From the NCBI GenBank assembly GCA_001643675.2, contig LSRY02000048.1:654001-718000 (forward strand): a DNA stretch of 64,000 bases. The letters run 5' to 3'. A program made the position numbers and the translations under genes. This document shows, piece after piece, positions 1 to 11,491 of the stretch; the stretch's first letter is position 1, and each line of letters starts with the position of its first letter. Source of the stretch: Monocercomonoides exilis (taxonomy: Eukaryota; Preaxostyla; Oxymonadida; Polymastigidae). The notes under the pieces are model-generated. The model saw only the letters and a program-made list of their open reading frames with translations. It was not told the DNA's origin and made no database searches.

Positions 1-699
1 GCCACGAATTTTGAATTAACCCAGTTATTTTGAAATAACCTTGAAAAACTTAAATCTACTGGACGTTTTTTAAAAACATTAAATAAAAATATTTTTGATA
101 TAAAAATGGTTTCAACTATATTTTGAATTTGAATATTTGACCTATCTTTATTATGAAAATTTGCATTAGATTAATTATTGGAAACTTTTTTTTTGTTTGT
201 GATAATGAAAAAAGTTTTAAGATTGCAAAAAACGAAATATATATATGAAGATTGTTCCCATTCGTTTCAAATATCATCAGTTTGCTTGAATGGTAATTGT
301 TGATTCCTTACTTCTAAAGCTTTTGACAAATCACAAAAGATTTCCCTATAAACGTATCTACATATTCAATGATCTTCTTTTGTCAAAATAAACATGTGGA
401 AAACAGAAATTATCGATTTTATTTTGTAATGACTCGAAGAAATCATTTCCAAATATTTTTTGTCAAACAGTTATGGTCTTCCAAAAAAAAGAAAGCGTGA
501 AATTCTGTCAAAAGGATTTTATGTCAAATGATTTGCGCGAAATTCGACAAAAAGATAAGATTATATTTATGAAAATTTGGGCATATGAAGATGAAATCCT
601 AAATTTGAAGAGTGAATTTAGTTGAAAGAAGAAATGCTATAGAAACAATGAAAAACGACTTATTCTCAAAATTTTTCAGAACTGAAAATCTGTCTTGGA
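1..699. other. AT-rich intergenic, no gene seen
   Basis: This stretch has dense stops in all frames and long A and T runs. I see no conserved motif, no splice-joined exons and no convincing repeat. It leads directly into the surface-protein relic that starts near 700. Confidence 0.6.
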
Positions 700-1745
700 A
701 TTGCGAACGGTAATGGAGAGAGTGCATGTGTGTTTGAGTGCTCATTCACTTCGTGTACACTCACAAATAATAATGGTGGAAGGATGTATTGTTATGGTGT
801 TCCAGCTGCATTCAAAATGAGGAACATCCAGTTTATTTCGTGAAACACAACATCAACAGGTGGAGGATTGTATTTTAAACAAATCAACAAACAATCCCAA
901 GCAACAACCTTTATTGCTACTTCTTCTTCTTCTTCCATGATAGCAGATGCACAACTACTTCCACTTCATATGGACACGATGTTTATAGTGAAGATGATTA
1001 CAATCTCTTCTCGTCGGACAATCCGTTCTATGAATCGTCCACAACGAATAGCAACGATAAGAAAGTGTGCTATTGAGAAAATGGAGCATATCAGCATACA
1101 GAAAAGAAGGATTGGCTGAAGGAAGGGATGAATGATCGGTATGTTGGGGTGAGTGGAGATGATACAAACAATCTGTGTGGGATGAGTGAGGCAGCACCTT
1201 GCAAGACAGTGGGGCATGCAGTGGAGTCGAGCATGGTGCAGCTGAGCTTCTCGATAACGTTGCATAAGGGAAGCGTATAAGAGAAGAGAAGAAGAAAAGC
1301 ATTGAGGAAAAGAAGATGATTAATACAGGGAGAGGGAAAGAGGTGAATGTGATTGGGACGAGTTCACTTTCTTCTTCTTCTTTCAAAAACAGAAGAAGTG
1401 TTCAGTTTATCGAGATACCATTTAAGAATGAATTTCAAAAAGATTTATTGCAAAACAACGACTGGTTATTCATCTAATGTGGTGATGGAGCTTACAGAAA
1501 CTGGGAACTTTCATTTCATGGAGCATTCCAAAAGAAGATAGAAAGTTTTATGATAGCAGTTGTGGGACAATTGTCAAGTCTACAGAAATGAAGGCAAGCT
1601 GCGAGCAGGAATCAAACGGCTGATCATGGAGGTGACAAAATTCAATTTACGCAAGTCAATAAAGACGAAAGAATTCAGTTCAAAAATGCAAGAAAATGTT
1701 GCAGAAGCAATGAAGTCGCTATATTTTAACGATTTTCAAAATTCA
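700..1745 (+). pseudogene. relic of a beta-helix surface protein gene
   Basis: Several reading frames joined by frameshifts and stops give one recognisable protein of the large surface family represented intact at 12315-15329. The first part (about 704-945) reads 'CVFECSFTSC' then 'GGRMYC' and 'TGGGLYF', the Cys/Gly-rich rungs typical of right-handed beta-helix repeats. After a frameshift near 950, another frame gives 'GHDVYSEDDYNLF', then 'KDWLKEGMND' and 'RYVGVSGDD', then 'CGMSEAAPCKTVGHAV'. That last piece is the module-start motif (CG, five or six residues, PCKT) of the family. A further piece, 'KEVNVIGTSS', follows near 1340. In-frame stops include TGA at 841-843 and TGA near 1073. No signal peptide or membrane anchor remains. 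The family assignment is good; expression is very unlikely. Confidence 0.75.
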
Positions 1746-2090
1746 TAATTCTTTCGAATGTTTTTTAAAAAAAAGAAAATACTTTTCACTTGCGTTAATG
1801 ATTTCTCAAAACATGATTTTGTAATCTTTTTCACTTGTGAAAGTTCAAAGTGAAAAGTTTCACATTTCATTTTTGAAAAATGTTGTTTTAATGAATTTTT
1901 GAAGATTGCAAATACTTTAAAAGACTCGTGATTTTTATGTTTAAGTTTTAAAATAGATATTTTTCAAATAAAAATATTTCTTTGAAATTCAGGCAATTGA
2001 ATGTTCTTCTCAAGTCAAATAAAAAGAAAAATTTCAAAAAACTAGTTACTCAAAAACAAACAACTTCATATTTAGTAATTTGTTTGAAAA
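1746..2090. other. AT-rich spacer, nothing recognised
   Basis: Only short chance frames are present between the surface-protein relic and the minus-strand relic that follows. No motif, RNA gene or repeat was recognised. Confidence 0.5.
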
Positions 2091-2094
2091 AACA

Positions 2095-2785
2095 ATCCAT
2101 TTTCAAATTTATCACCATTCACAACAATGCAATTATCGAACACTTCTTTTTCCATCTTTTTCAATAACAAAAGTTTCGTAACTTTTCGTTTTGCCAAGAG
2201 GCTTTCATTCTCCGTATTTTCGGTTTTGCATGAATATTTTAGAAAATCTTTGTATCATCCACAAGTCCCTCATATGCTCATCTGATCGATCTTTTTCACC
2301 AAGACTGCATCGGCTTCTCAGATTTCTGACAAAACTTCAGCTTCACATATTGATTATCAACTGCGCATTTAAGAAAATTCATGCATTGCTTGCTGATTTC
2401 TCCATCATCCCACTTAGCTTCCCTGAATTCCATACAACGATGCACGTGAGCACTTCAAATTCTTCATTCTTCAACTGGTAAAAGCAAAGATAATGCTTTG
2501 ATGCAATAATTATCAACATTTCACTTAGTCTTCTTTTCCCACTTTCATTTGTCCCTTCCTCTGCCAATCAAAACCCTTTTCAAACTCTGACAATTCTCTC
2601 TTGCATCTCTTCCAAAACTTAACTCTTTTGAAATTACATCTTTGTAATCTCGTTGAAAACTTAAATGCTTATCAATAACTGTCAAACAAACTGATTGATA
2701 AGGCGTTTCGAGTTTCGATGTTCTCGATGATTTTGAATGACTTCTGCCATCTCCTTCAAATGCAATTCTTGTTCAACATGCTTTC
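2095..2785 (-). pseudogene. relic of the helical-repeat protein family
   Basis: Minus-strand frames line up with the second half of the intact gene at 44018-45460. They read 'ELHLKEMAEVIQNHREHRN' (the intact copy has 'YLSKIKEIIQYHQEHHN'), then 'VISKELSFGRDAREN' (intact 'VIVNELHFAREARRD'). Weaker matches follow down to a Lys/Glu-rich end with 'KRKVTKLLLLKKMEKEV'. Frames change several times and stops are frequent, so this is a dead copy lacking its 5' half. The function of the family is unknown; the sequence looks all-helical and could be an armadillo/HEAT-like fold, which is inference only. Confidence 0.65.
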
Positions 2786-2839
2786 AAACAACGAGAAAGA
2801 AATTAATAAATGAACAAAAATAATTCGATTACAAACTTT

Positions 2840-4949
2840 CCACATATCAACGTTGCTCACCATCAGCTTTGATAATTCCACTTCTTTTGAGTTTAATTAT
2901 TTTCTTCTTTCTTCATAGGAAACTTTCAAAAGACAAACCACGTAAATCAAAAGAAATATTAATGAATATGCAGCTCAGATAAATGAAACACACACAAAAA
3001 TCAATCAGTCCTTTCATTCTGAAAACTTTCTGTTTCTGCTGTTTCTTTTAACAAAGTCCAAATTCAAAAAGCTATTGTCTTCGAAAAAAAAGAAAGAATG
3101 ATTTATAAGATTCAATAATTCATTTAATAACTGTTTCGCACCAGCTAAGAATTTTGTATTTTTGAATATTTTTTATATTAGCAAAAGCGTTAAATACAGA
3201 AAGATTCAATATCTATTTTCAAAACCAAAATGAGAGAAATCTTGAAAGAAGAGAACGACATTAATAAAAAATATTAACTATAGATATAAGCAGTTGATGT
3301 CACTCAGTTTTTGAATGTATTATTGTTTTCATACAATATATGTCGGAAAATCATGAAAATATATTGATCATTTGCATAACTTTATGTTAATCAATCAGAA
3401 TAACTCAAAATATGACTAAGAAATATATAGTATTGTTTTATATTGTTTGTTGATTAAAACAGAATCAATCGTTTTTGTTTATTTTACTGTCACAATTAAA
3501 AACTGAAATTTTTGAATTCAAAAAATGTGTATTTAAATATAAATAAGTTCAAACTCATTTTTAAATGGATTCAATTCTTTGTATAACATTTGTCTTCATG
3601 TTTGAATTAATTATTTTGTGAAAAAATGATATTTTTTCACTTTCATGTTAAAAGATCAAGCTTTTTTGGAAAACAAGCAAAAAATGCTTTATTTGCTTAA
3701 AATATAACGTAATATTTAATGTTGATGCGTTTTTGACTTCCACCCTCAAAACATTGTTTTTTGATAAATGCAAGACTGTCAGGTCACAATTGAAAAAAAC
3801 TGGTTTTTCTTAAAAACACTGCCTTTAATTTAAAATTACTGGGGGATCTTGAAATAAATAGTTTATTTTGAAATATATTTTTATTTCACAATTTATCTAT
3901 TAAATTATTATTATTCATTTTGTAATTTTTCTAAGAAATTAATTGTTTTTATTTCTGATATAGAAAAAATATTTTATTTGATTTTAATCTGTTTTAAATT
4001 GTTTTTATTACAAGTTTTGAAAAAAAAATTAAATAAATTATTCGAAAATATCAAATCTTCAGAAAACAGAACAAAAAGTCAGTTTGCTTGTTTCAAAAAC
4101 ATAAATAAAATTATTTGCATTATGCTTAAGACTATTTCTATAGGAAAATATAGCAGTGGTTTCGGTTATTGATGTGTTATTATCAAAATGGAATTATTAA
4201 TCTGTAGCCATTTATTGAAATCTCTCAATTTTCAAAGCAGTTTTCATTTTTAATGATTCAACAACAAAATTATTATCATATCAGCAATAGTGAGCAACTT
4301 TTTTTATTTATCAACAAATGTTTCTCAGAAAGAAACACATCAAAAAAATTGATCCAAAAAAGTTATAGAAAAAAATATTAAAGGAAAACGTTTTGACAAA
4401 AATATATGCAAATCGGGAAGCGTAACTTCAGATTTATCAAAAGCTCCCTAAACATTATTACAACTTCCTTACAGGATATCCACACTTCTTCTCCTTCATC
4501 TTCCTCAAACTTCCTCTCTCGCTATCCTTCTTCCACTTCCTCCTATTTGGTGCTGACTTCTGTTATCTGGACTGCAACATCGTACACTCCTTTTTCGCTC
4601 CCACTACTCTTCTCTATCTGTTCTGCTTCCACATTCACTAGCAGCACTGAAGAAATTTCTGAAGGAGATTCTTCTGACCCGTCGTTTGAGCCAGAAGTTA
4701 GATAGCTTTTGGTCCATCATACCTCTTGCGAAACTTCAAATACAACCAGCTACACCAACAATGAAACTCATGTTGCAGCTGGAAACTTGTGGATTAGGAA
4801 AGATTATTTTTCAGGATGATAATATTCAACTCTGTAAGTTTGATGCTGAACGACTTCAAAATACGGGAGAAATTGCGAGCAGCATGTTTTCATTTCGACA
4901 GTGTGAAGGCAGCAGCGATGAACAATGAAGAAAATTGATTTCTGAGCAT
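2840..4949. other. AT-rich intergenic, possibly with an eroded gene end
   Basis: From 2840 to about 4400 there is only AT-rich sequence with short chance frames. From 4480 to 4900 base composition becomes more balanced and both strands have open frames of 80 to 156 codons. None carries a motif I can name. This part may be the outermost debris of the surface-protein relic that becomes recognisable near 4960. Confidence 0.4.
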
Positions 4950-5720
4950 GTGCAGAAGTGGATTTGAGATGGAGCGCAGGTGAATATGGCAGAGGTTTGA
5001 AAAGGCGAGGCAGGTCAGGAAATAAGAAACCAAACAAAGTCCAAAGGAGGGGGTGTTGCAGACGAGCTGGTGACAGGGGCTGTCCTGCTAATAAACCGTT
5101 CATCCTTTTGAAGTGTACAGCATCGACTGGGGAAAGGGAGGCACAGAGCCATGACTTGGGTGGTGAAATGTTCTTAGATGCAACTGATGTCATCAAGTAG
5201 TTTGTCCTTGTGCATGCGATGTTTGCTGGATGCGATACGAGGAAGAACAAAAAGAAGTTGACACGATGAAGCATGCTTCAGGCTGTGGTGGATATAGGAC
5301 ATTTTTACGGATCATGATCTGCGCAAGCCTAAGCTTTCTCAATAAACTTTACGGATTTGAGTTGGACGCAACTGATTCGTCTCGCTCCATCTCTTTTGTG
5401 AAGTATTTCTGGGCAATCATGGTCAACAAGGCGTTTGTGAAAGGAGACAAGGGCTTTTATTTCCTCGCAAGTGGGCATTCTGCTGAATACAATTTGGAGA
5501 TACTTTGTTCCATTTTGCCTGGAGTAGCTGTTGGGCATATTATCATAAATTCTCACACAATGTATCTGCTCCGGCCAACCATCAGAGGTAGCGAGATGTT
5601 TGTCGACTGCACCGAATTCGAAAATACTCTATTCATTTCCCTATCTTTAACCACAGCTGTGCATTGAACGATGCCTTCGTGGATGAGGATGTCTTACTTC
5701 AGTGCTCCAGCATCCACTCC
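4950..5720 (+). pseudogene. relic of a beta-helix surface protein gene
   Basis: The plus-strand frame at 4958-5200 and its continuation past a stop read 'FILLKCTASTGER', then 'GGEMFLDATDV', then 'FVLVHAMFAGCD'. This is the pattern of the oxymonad-type surface proteins, a Cys-containing strand followed by Gly-Gly and a hydrophobic rung. The next frame (5269-5667) reads 'GFELDATDSSRSISFVKYF' and 'NKAFVKGDKG', then 'VAVGHIIINSHTMYLL' and 'GSEMFVDCTEF', again rung-like. At least two frameshifts and several stops break it. The region is less AT-rich than its surroundings, as expected for former coding DNA. The exact ends are unclear. Confidence 0.5.
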
Positions 5721-6299
5721 CAAATCAACGTGCACCTCTTTTCCCTCGACTTCACTCAGCCCTCCCTCGCCACAAACACCTCCATCAGCTGCTCCGACTC
5801 CTCCCACACCAACCCAGTCCCCGTCCTCGATCTCGCCTCCTCCCCTTCATCACCTTCTTCCGCGCCCACCAGATATTCTTCGAATAATACACCGACTTCT
5901 CTTCCTGCCAGCACTGCTCCCCGCTTGCCCCCTGCGCTTTACTCTCCACAGCCGTCCTCCATATCTACCGCGCCATCTGCAACACCTTCTGAATCTTCGC
6001 CTCCTCCTTCTTCGATACACAGATCTCCCTTGCTTTCATCCGCTTCGTTAAACCTCGGGAAATCTTGAACTTGTTTTCTTCGCCACAACTATCTCATTGC
6101 TATTGTCGCTTTTCTCAACAACTGCATCCTCACCTTCTGCAATTTTTTTTTCACTCTTCCTTCGCATCTGCACACTCTTCCCTCTTCTCCTCTCGACGGA
6201 TCCCTCACTGCATCTTCTTCCCTCTTTTCTGCAGCCGGCAAACATGCCCACCTCAACTCCGCACTCTTTTGTGATTTCATGAGAAAACTTCTTTATCCA
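5721..6299. other. balanced-composition debris, not assigned
   Basis: Pyrimidine-rich plus-strand DNA is open in several frames on both strands (Ser/Pro-rich on plus, Lys/Arg/Glu-rich on minus). It lies between two relics of surface-protein genes in opposite orientation and is probably their eroded middle. I could not choose a strand or a frame with confidence. Confidence 0.35.
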
Positions 6300-6521
6300 T
6301 CTTCTATTATAATTTCGTCCACCTCTCCTGCCCCGCTCTTCGTGCTCTACACGCTTCTTCATTCTTTCTCTCCCGCACCAACCTCTCCGCCCTCAGTGCT
6401 TCCTCGCACCTGCTCGTGTTCGACGATGGCTTCAGCTGCTCCATCGTGCATCTCAACGCCAATGATCTCTCCGTTGCAGCTGACAGCGTTGTTCTTCTCA
6501 ATACCCTCTGTAATCTCCCTT

Positions 6522-6569
6522 CTTTTCTTCTTCTTCTTCTTCTTCTTCTTCTTCTTCTTCTTCTTCTTT
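6522..6569. repeat. (TTC)n microsatellite
   Basis: About sixteen tandem TTC units (GAA on the other strand). It sits inside degenerate former coding DNA and would read as poly-Glu or poly-Lys on the minus strand. Confidence 0.9.
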
Positions 6570-6959
6570 ATTCTCTGCAAAGTCAACCAGAAAGCTTTTT
6601 CATCATTAGTGTCTCATTCTTTTGTCACTCTTTCTCCTCCATTTTCCACTCTTGCATATCCTCTTCAACATCAGCCACTTTAACATTCTGCCGTATTACA
6701 GCACACCGCCAGCCGAATCTGTGTGCCAATTTTTTCTTTTGCGCCTTCTCACGATATCTTCAGTGAGAATACGAAAGTGAAAGAGCAGAAGAAAGGAGGG
6801 AATCTTATGATAGAGAAGAAGCAGCGGAGGCAGTGAAGGATGGTGAAGGAGATAGAGAGAGGAAAAGGAAAAGCAGAAGAGAGAAAGAGGAAGAGAAAGA
6901 ATGAATTGAATTAATAAAATTTATTATCTTCCTTTTAAAACTTTTTCCTTTTCACGTAA

Positions 6960-7007
6960 AACACACACACACAGAGAGAGACAGACACAGACAGACAGAC
7001 AGACAAA
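6960..7007. repeat. CA/GA/GACA simple repeat
   Basis: A run of CA dinucleotides passes into GA and then GACA units. It lies just downstream of the last stop of the minus-strand surface-protein relic. Confidence 0.85.
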
Positions 7008-7435
7008 TCTATTGCTTCATCTGCTTCTTCCTCATCCTCTTCTGCTTCCATATCTTCTCCTCTGTCTTTGTCTTCTCCGCCTTTTTCTGCGCTTTTTTCA
7101 GGAGCCCAATCCCGTCGTTCATATTCATACACGATCCTTTCTCCAAACCACAATTCACTTCCTTGGCACCAGACACTCCACCTGCATACACCATGTTTGC
7201 GTATTGTCAACCGAGAAATATAAACAAATCAACATCCCAATCGCCAAATACATCTTTTCTACCATATTCAACAATTGAGTTGTCTTTCTGAGTGATGCTT
7301 GTCATGAAGGCGAACAAGGGTTCCTTCACAGAAGCGACAAGGGATTCACACACAAAATACACATCCTTTCTGCCTCTTCCTCCAATACTTTCACATCAGC
7401 CGGTGAACTTGGTGTAAAAGATAACGTGTTTCAAG

Positions 7436-8560
7436 AAAAGGTTTGCGAGCTGAAAGAGTAATTAAGTTATGCTGCGAGATAAATATCACAGAAAGTGCTA
7501 AAGATAGAAGCAAACAACGTTGGCGACATTTTCTAAGGAAGGATTTGGATATTGAAAAGATGAAACAAAAGGAAAAGAAGTTGCGGATGGAGAAGGAAGT
7601 TTGAAAATCATTTCCTTTAAAAGAATGAGGAGAAAAAAAAAACAAGATGGAGTCAGTTGTAATCATCAATTGAATGATTCCCCAACTTATCTAATTCATT
7701 TACTGAAACAATTTGTCCGCACAGCCGGATCGGTGATTTACCAATGCTGTTGAGTTGGGGGAAAAAAAAATAAAAACTCACAATTTTCATTTTTTAACAG
7801 TCAAACAAATTTTATTACAAATAATAATCTTTTAAAATCTTTTTCAATAACGTTTTCAATCAATTTGATCGTTTTGCGAGTTTCATGCTTCATTTCATTT
7901 TGAAAAAGAATTTTTCAATCCTTTGTTTTTTTTTTGAAATTTGATCAACACATTCATTTGAGCAGAAAATATCAAAAAGGTATGTTTTTTTATTTTTATT
8001 TTATGAATAAAACGAACCAATATTATGATAAAAAATTTTAATGTTTATGAAAAATCAATTTTTGTTCAGTGATCAAAAAGTTCCACAATATTAATTATTT
8101 TTCCGATTTTTGATCTTTTTTTATGATTTCAAAAAAAAACACCCAATTTTTCTCTTTCTGAAGAAACCAACGATTTGTTCAAAACTTTTTATGCATCCAT
8201 TTCACAATCGGCCTAACATTATGATACAAAAAAGAATTGTGGATTATTGAATTTCGAGAAAGATTCAAAAATATTGAATGGAAAAAAAGGTCTAAAGCAA
8301 AATATTCTGGATCAAAGAACATCCAATTTTTTGAATTTTTGAAGGATTGATCACTTTAAACAAAAAAGGATTTTCTTGATCTTCCAAGCAAAACATTTTG
8401 AGCAGGCTTTATTCAAGTTATTTTCTTGAAACAGCATACACTTATCAAGTTTATCTGCAATTAATAATGTTTTCGCAGTGCTTGTTTGAAATTAAAAGAT
8501 GTTTGTGTTTGTCTATAATCTCGTTTTAAACTTTGAGTTATTTTTCATATGTTCAGAACA
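7436..8560. other. AT-rich intergenic
   Basis: 7436-7690 may still hold eroded coding sequence of the minus-strand relic. From 7690 to 8560 the DNA is strongly AT-rich with long A and T runs, and I see no gene or repeat structure. Confidence 0.45.
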
Positions 8561-8564
8561 AATA

Positions 8565-8727
8565 ATGAACGAAGAGGATGCATTATATAATGCCGAAGAG
8601 GAAGAGGAGAAGAAGAAGGAGAAGGTGAAGAAGATTTTGAAGAAGATATGGATTATTATGAGGATTATGATATGGATAACCTTTATGAATATTATCAATC
8701 AGAACTTGCAGAAAAGTTCACAAGTTA
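8565..8727 (+). pseudogene. short acidic coding fragment, perhaps transposase N-terminus
   Basis: An ATG at 8566 opens a frame reading 'NEEDALYNAEEEEE'. After a frame change within the GA-rich part another frame reads 'EEDFEEDMDYYEDYDMDNLY' and 'QSELAEKF' before a stop, with a possible GT donor just after. The Tyr/Asp-rich peptide does not look like a chance product of the repeat. Eukaryotic Merlin transposases can carry acidic stretches and Merlin-like sequence resumes near 9800, so it may be that element's first exon. The link is inference and weak. Confidence 0.3.
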
Positions 8728-8765
8728 GTGCATTTTTTTCTTGATTAAACATTCAATGCTTTGAA

Positions 8766-8835
8766 TTTTTTTTTTAAATTTTTATTTTTATTTTTATTTT
8801 TATTTTTACATTTATTTTTGTTTTAAAATTTTTTT
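8766..8835. repeat. (ATTTTT)n-like minisatellite
   Basis: Irregular tandem ATTTTT units in a T-rich stretch. No coding meaning is evident. Confidence 0.7.
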
Positions 8836-9790
8836 TTTGAAATGGAGAAAAAGACAAAATTGATAGTTCTGAAAATACTTGTACTCTCACTTATTACTTT
8901 CATTTATCTCACTTTCTCGTCTTCTCGTCTTCTCGTCTTCCCTCTCTTGAAATTCAGCATTCTCATAAATGTATTTTTCAACCTTCAAACCCTCTTCTTG
9001 AACTCTTCTCTTCCTTTTTCACTCTTTCCTTTCGCCAAAAATCATCTTCAATTATCTGTATCGCATATCCACTCTTGAATAACCTTTCATAGTGGAATAT
9101 TTAATCTCTTTTACCCTTTCTCTTTCTTCACTTTTCATCTTTTTGCTCTCCCTGAACTCTTCTTTTAAAAGCCATCTTGTCCTCCCACTCTATCTCGAAT
9201 ATTCCTTTCAACAACAAAAACAGTGAAAATCAATTCAAAATTCCAAAAAATATAATTAACATGAATGGAGATTTTTTACCCTTTTCAGTGATTCGAATAA
9301 TCGAAAATGCACATTTCCTGCAATTAAATGCAATCAGCCCATTTCTATTTCTTCATTCCCTCATTTTTCAACAGTCTTATCAGCAGGTTAACCAATCGTT
9401 TCTTTGACAATCTTTCCCAACTCCATTTCCTTCGATTTCCGTTCAATTTGAAAGAAGTGGCGATTATCTTTGATTTTCAAGTCTATCCTGTTTAACGAGA
9501 AACTTAGTTTGCTTTGTCAAAAAATCTATCATATCCTTCATCCTCCCAATCACATCATTCTGTAAAGTCTTCAATAGCTCTCGCTTCTCATTATAAATAT
9601 TAACTTATGGGCATATGATACAAATACGCCACCTTGCCAAATTTAAGATGAACTTAGGATCATATGTTAATAGCACATTTAAAAAGACAATTCAATCGTT
9701 TATTAGTGGAAAAATCAGATTTTATTGAATAAAATATTGATCAACCCATTGAAAATTCTAAATATTTGTGCACAAAATTGTCAGTTTTAA
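8836..9790. other. AT-rich, nothing recognised
   Basis: Open frames of 76 to 78 codons occur but are pyrimidine-rich chance frames without motifs. The stretch separates the acidic fragment at 8565 from the Merlin-type transposase relic. It could be a long intron or later insertion within that element, which I cannot decide. Confidence 0.4.
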
Positions 9791-9799
9791 TATTGATGA

Positions 9800-10745
9800 G
9801 TATATATATTATACCAAAAACATTCACGAATGTCAAACATTTAATCATTTGATGGAGGAAAAACAGAATTTATTGAAGATTTTTTGCGATAATGGAGAAA
9901 CCACGCAATGGATTCACGACAATGTGATTAGCACTGCCAGAAGATGCCCAATAGCAACTTGTCGTTCATTAATGATTGTAATTTGAGGAAGAAAAGGAAA
10001 ATGGTTCTTCAGATGTCACAAATGCAGAAAAGAAGTTTCTTATAAAACAGGAACTCCGTTTGCAAAATCAAAACTCACAATTGAAAATCTAATTCTGATT
10101 TTTTTCTTCTTTTCCCATCATCTCAATATTTAACAAACATCATTTCTAACTTCATGTTTAAGACACAGAGTTTCTCATTATTATTGCATTTGTCGGAGAA
10201 CATGTGCTCAGATGATTGGTGGAATTCAAACTTCCACAGGAGGTCCTGGCCGCATTGTGGTAATTGATGAACCTGTTTGGAGAAGGCGAAAATACAAGAG
10301 AAATTTTGATTCTTTATCTGTCGAATCTTAATTATCAATTGAATTTTTTTTATCAGGACGTGCTAAGAAGCAGATATGGATTTTCGGTGCTCAGGAACGT
10401 GGAAGAAAAGCATTTGTTTATCAAGTGTGCAACAGATCTGCCTCTGAATCAATTCCGTTTAAAAATATATATATACGTCCAGGAACAGAAATCCACTCTG
10501 ATCAATTGAAAGCATATTTTTCTTTAAGTGAGGATGGATTCACACACAAGACCGTCAATCATTCCGAGCATTTTGTGGGTTTTTATTTTCTCTTTTTATT
10601 GTCATTTTTCATGTAATGTTATTTCTCACTTATTCAGATCCAATTACCGGTGCTTGAACAATTCATATTGAAACGTTGTGGGATGCGCTTCGTAAGTTCA
10701 TGCCTTCTCAAGGAGTGAGAATTAATAGAATGCATGTATTTTTCT
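9800..10745 (+). pseudogene. Merlin-type (IS1595/ISXO2) transposase relic 1
   Basis: An N-terminal part 'NHLMEEKQNLLKIF' leads to a zinc ribbon. Its first pair is C-x4-C in 'RRCPIATC'; its second is C-x2-C in 'FFRCHKCRKEVSYKTGTPF'. This is the layout of ISXO2-like transposases. A later frame reads 'MIGGIQTSTGGPGRIVVIDE' with the first catalytic Asp at 10266-10268. It then reads 'WIFGAQERGRKAFVYQV' and 'IYIRPGTEIHSDQLKAYF' (second Asp, 10500-10502), and 'HKTVNHSEHFV'. Removing a GT-AG intron at 10579-10637 restores 'HFVDPITGA' and brings in 'IHIETLWDALRKF' with the catalytic Glu at 10670-10672. All three DDE residues survive, but TGA at 9984-9986, a TAA near 10330, TGA at 10655-10657 and at least one frameshift break the gene. 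No terminal repeats were identified. Confidence 0.85.
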
Positions 10746-10812
10746 ATTCATTTTTGTTTTTCAGAAATCGAAAAGTTGATTTTTCCATTTTTGTGTCGAA
10801 TGTGATGAAATA

Positions 10813-11263
10813 CAGTCTAAACAGGATATGATCACGTCGAATACAATCGCATTCGTTTATAGTCACATTTTTCGATGCACCGATATTTTTTGACAGTTTT
10901 TCATACATTTTCCATCGCATATAATCACAGGGCTAAATATTTCTAATCACATCTTTTATTATAATGTGTGCTTTTTTCAATGAAAAATCGATTTTTTGAT
11001 CAAAATTTTCGATTTTTTTTGATTTTTCAAAATTATGTTTAAATAAGTCTTAATAACATAATCAAACATAAAAAATTGTTTTATCTATTGAAAAATGCGT
11101 TTAAATGTAGAATTTTCGAACATTTAAAATTTGACCCAAAATTCATTAATTGATTAATTAATTTTTATTTTTTCTGTGTAAATCATCATCGTGTATAGTC
11201 ACAATCGGATAGAGTCACAAAAAGTTGTGCAAAAACCGATGTGATTATATCCGGTTTAGACTG
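10813..11263. mobile_element. 451-bp MITE with TA target duplication
   Basis: The left end (10813 onward) and the inverted right end (11263 backward) match over about 23 bases with two mismatches, both starting CAGTCTAAAC. TA flanks each end (10811-10812 and 11264-11265). TA duplication with a CAGT start is characteristic of Tc1/mariner elements. The interior is AT-rich with no coding capacity, hence a non-autonomous miniature element. It sits between the Merlin transposase domain and an acidic open frame that appears to be that gene's tail. A diverged second copy starts at 16044. Confidence 0.88.
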
Positions 11264-11265
11264 TA

Positions 11266-11491
11266 CAGTGATGAAGAATGCAAAGCTCTTGAGGATGAAG
11301 ATTTTGGTCCTGAAGAAGAGGAAGAAGAGGCTGACACTGAAATGTTTCACGAAGATGAATCTTCAAAGAAAGATTATGTGCGTGAAACAGATGCATCATC
11401 AGATGGGGCCAGGGACGGAGCTGATGCATCTGAATGGGAGGCTGATAAATATATACCGATTTTTCCACATATCATTCTTCTTAAATTTTAA
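11266..11491 (+). pseudogene. acidic tail of the Merlin relic, cut off by the MITE
   Basis: Immediately after the MITE an open frame reads 'SDEECKALEDEDFG', a Glu run, 'DTEMFHEDESS' and 'DGADASEWEADKYI', ending at 11491. Removing the MITE with one TA joins this frame to 'FVSNVMKY' upstream without a shift. The other Merlin relic (48139 onward, minus) also ends in an acidic tail, so this is probably the transposase C-terminus. The function of the acidic tail is unknown. Confidence 0.55.

Larger units (their letters stand above)
6300..7435 (-). pseudogene. relic of a beta-helix surface protein gene (minus strand)
   Basis: Read on the minus strand from about 7435: 'NTLSFTPSSPADVKVLEEE', then in another frame 'RKDVYFVCESLVASVKEPLF' and 'DVFGDWDVDLFIFLG'. 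After a TGA come 'MVYAGGVSGAKEVNCG' and 'NMNDGIGLLKKAQKKAEK', ending at TAG 7009-7011. The order (DVYFVC segment, DVDLFIFLG segment, then a G-rich stretch with Cys) is that of surface-family module boundaries. Near 6500 the minus strand also reads 'AVSCNGEIIGVEMHDGAAE', another rung-like piece. Microsatellites at 6522-6569 and 6960-7007 lie within it. The 7011-7435 part is well supported; the 6300-7000 part is weak. Confidence 0.5.

Noticed and set aside
4406-4705. 99-codon Ser-rich plus-strand frame
   Set aside because: No motif, both strands equally open, composition driven by pyrimidine runs; kept only as possible debris.
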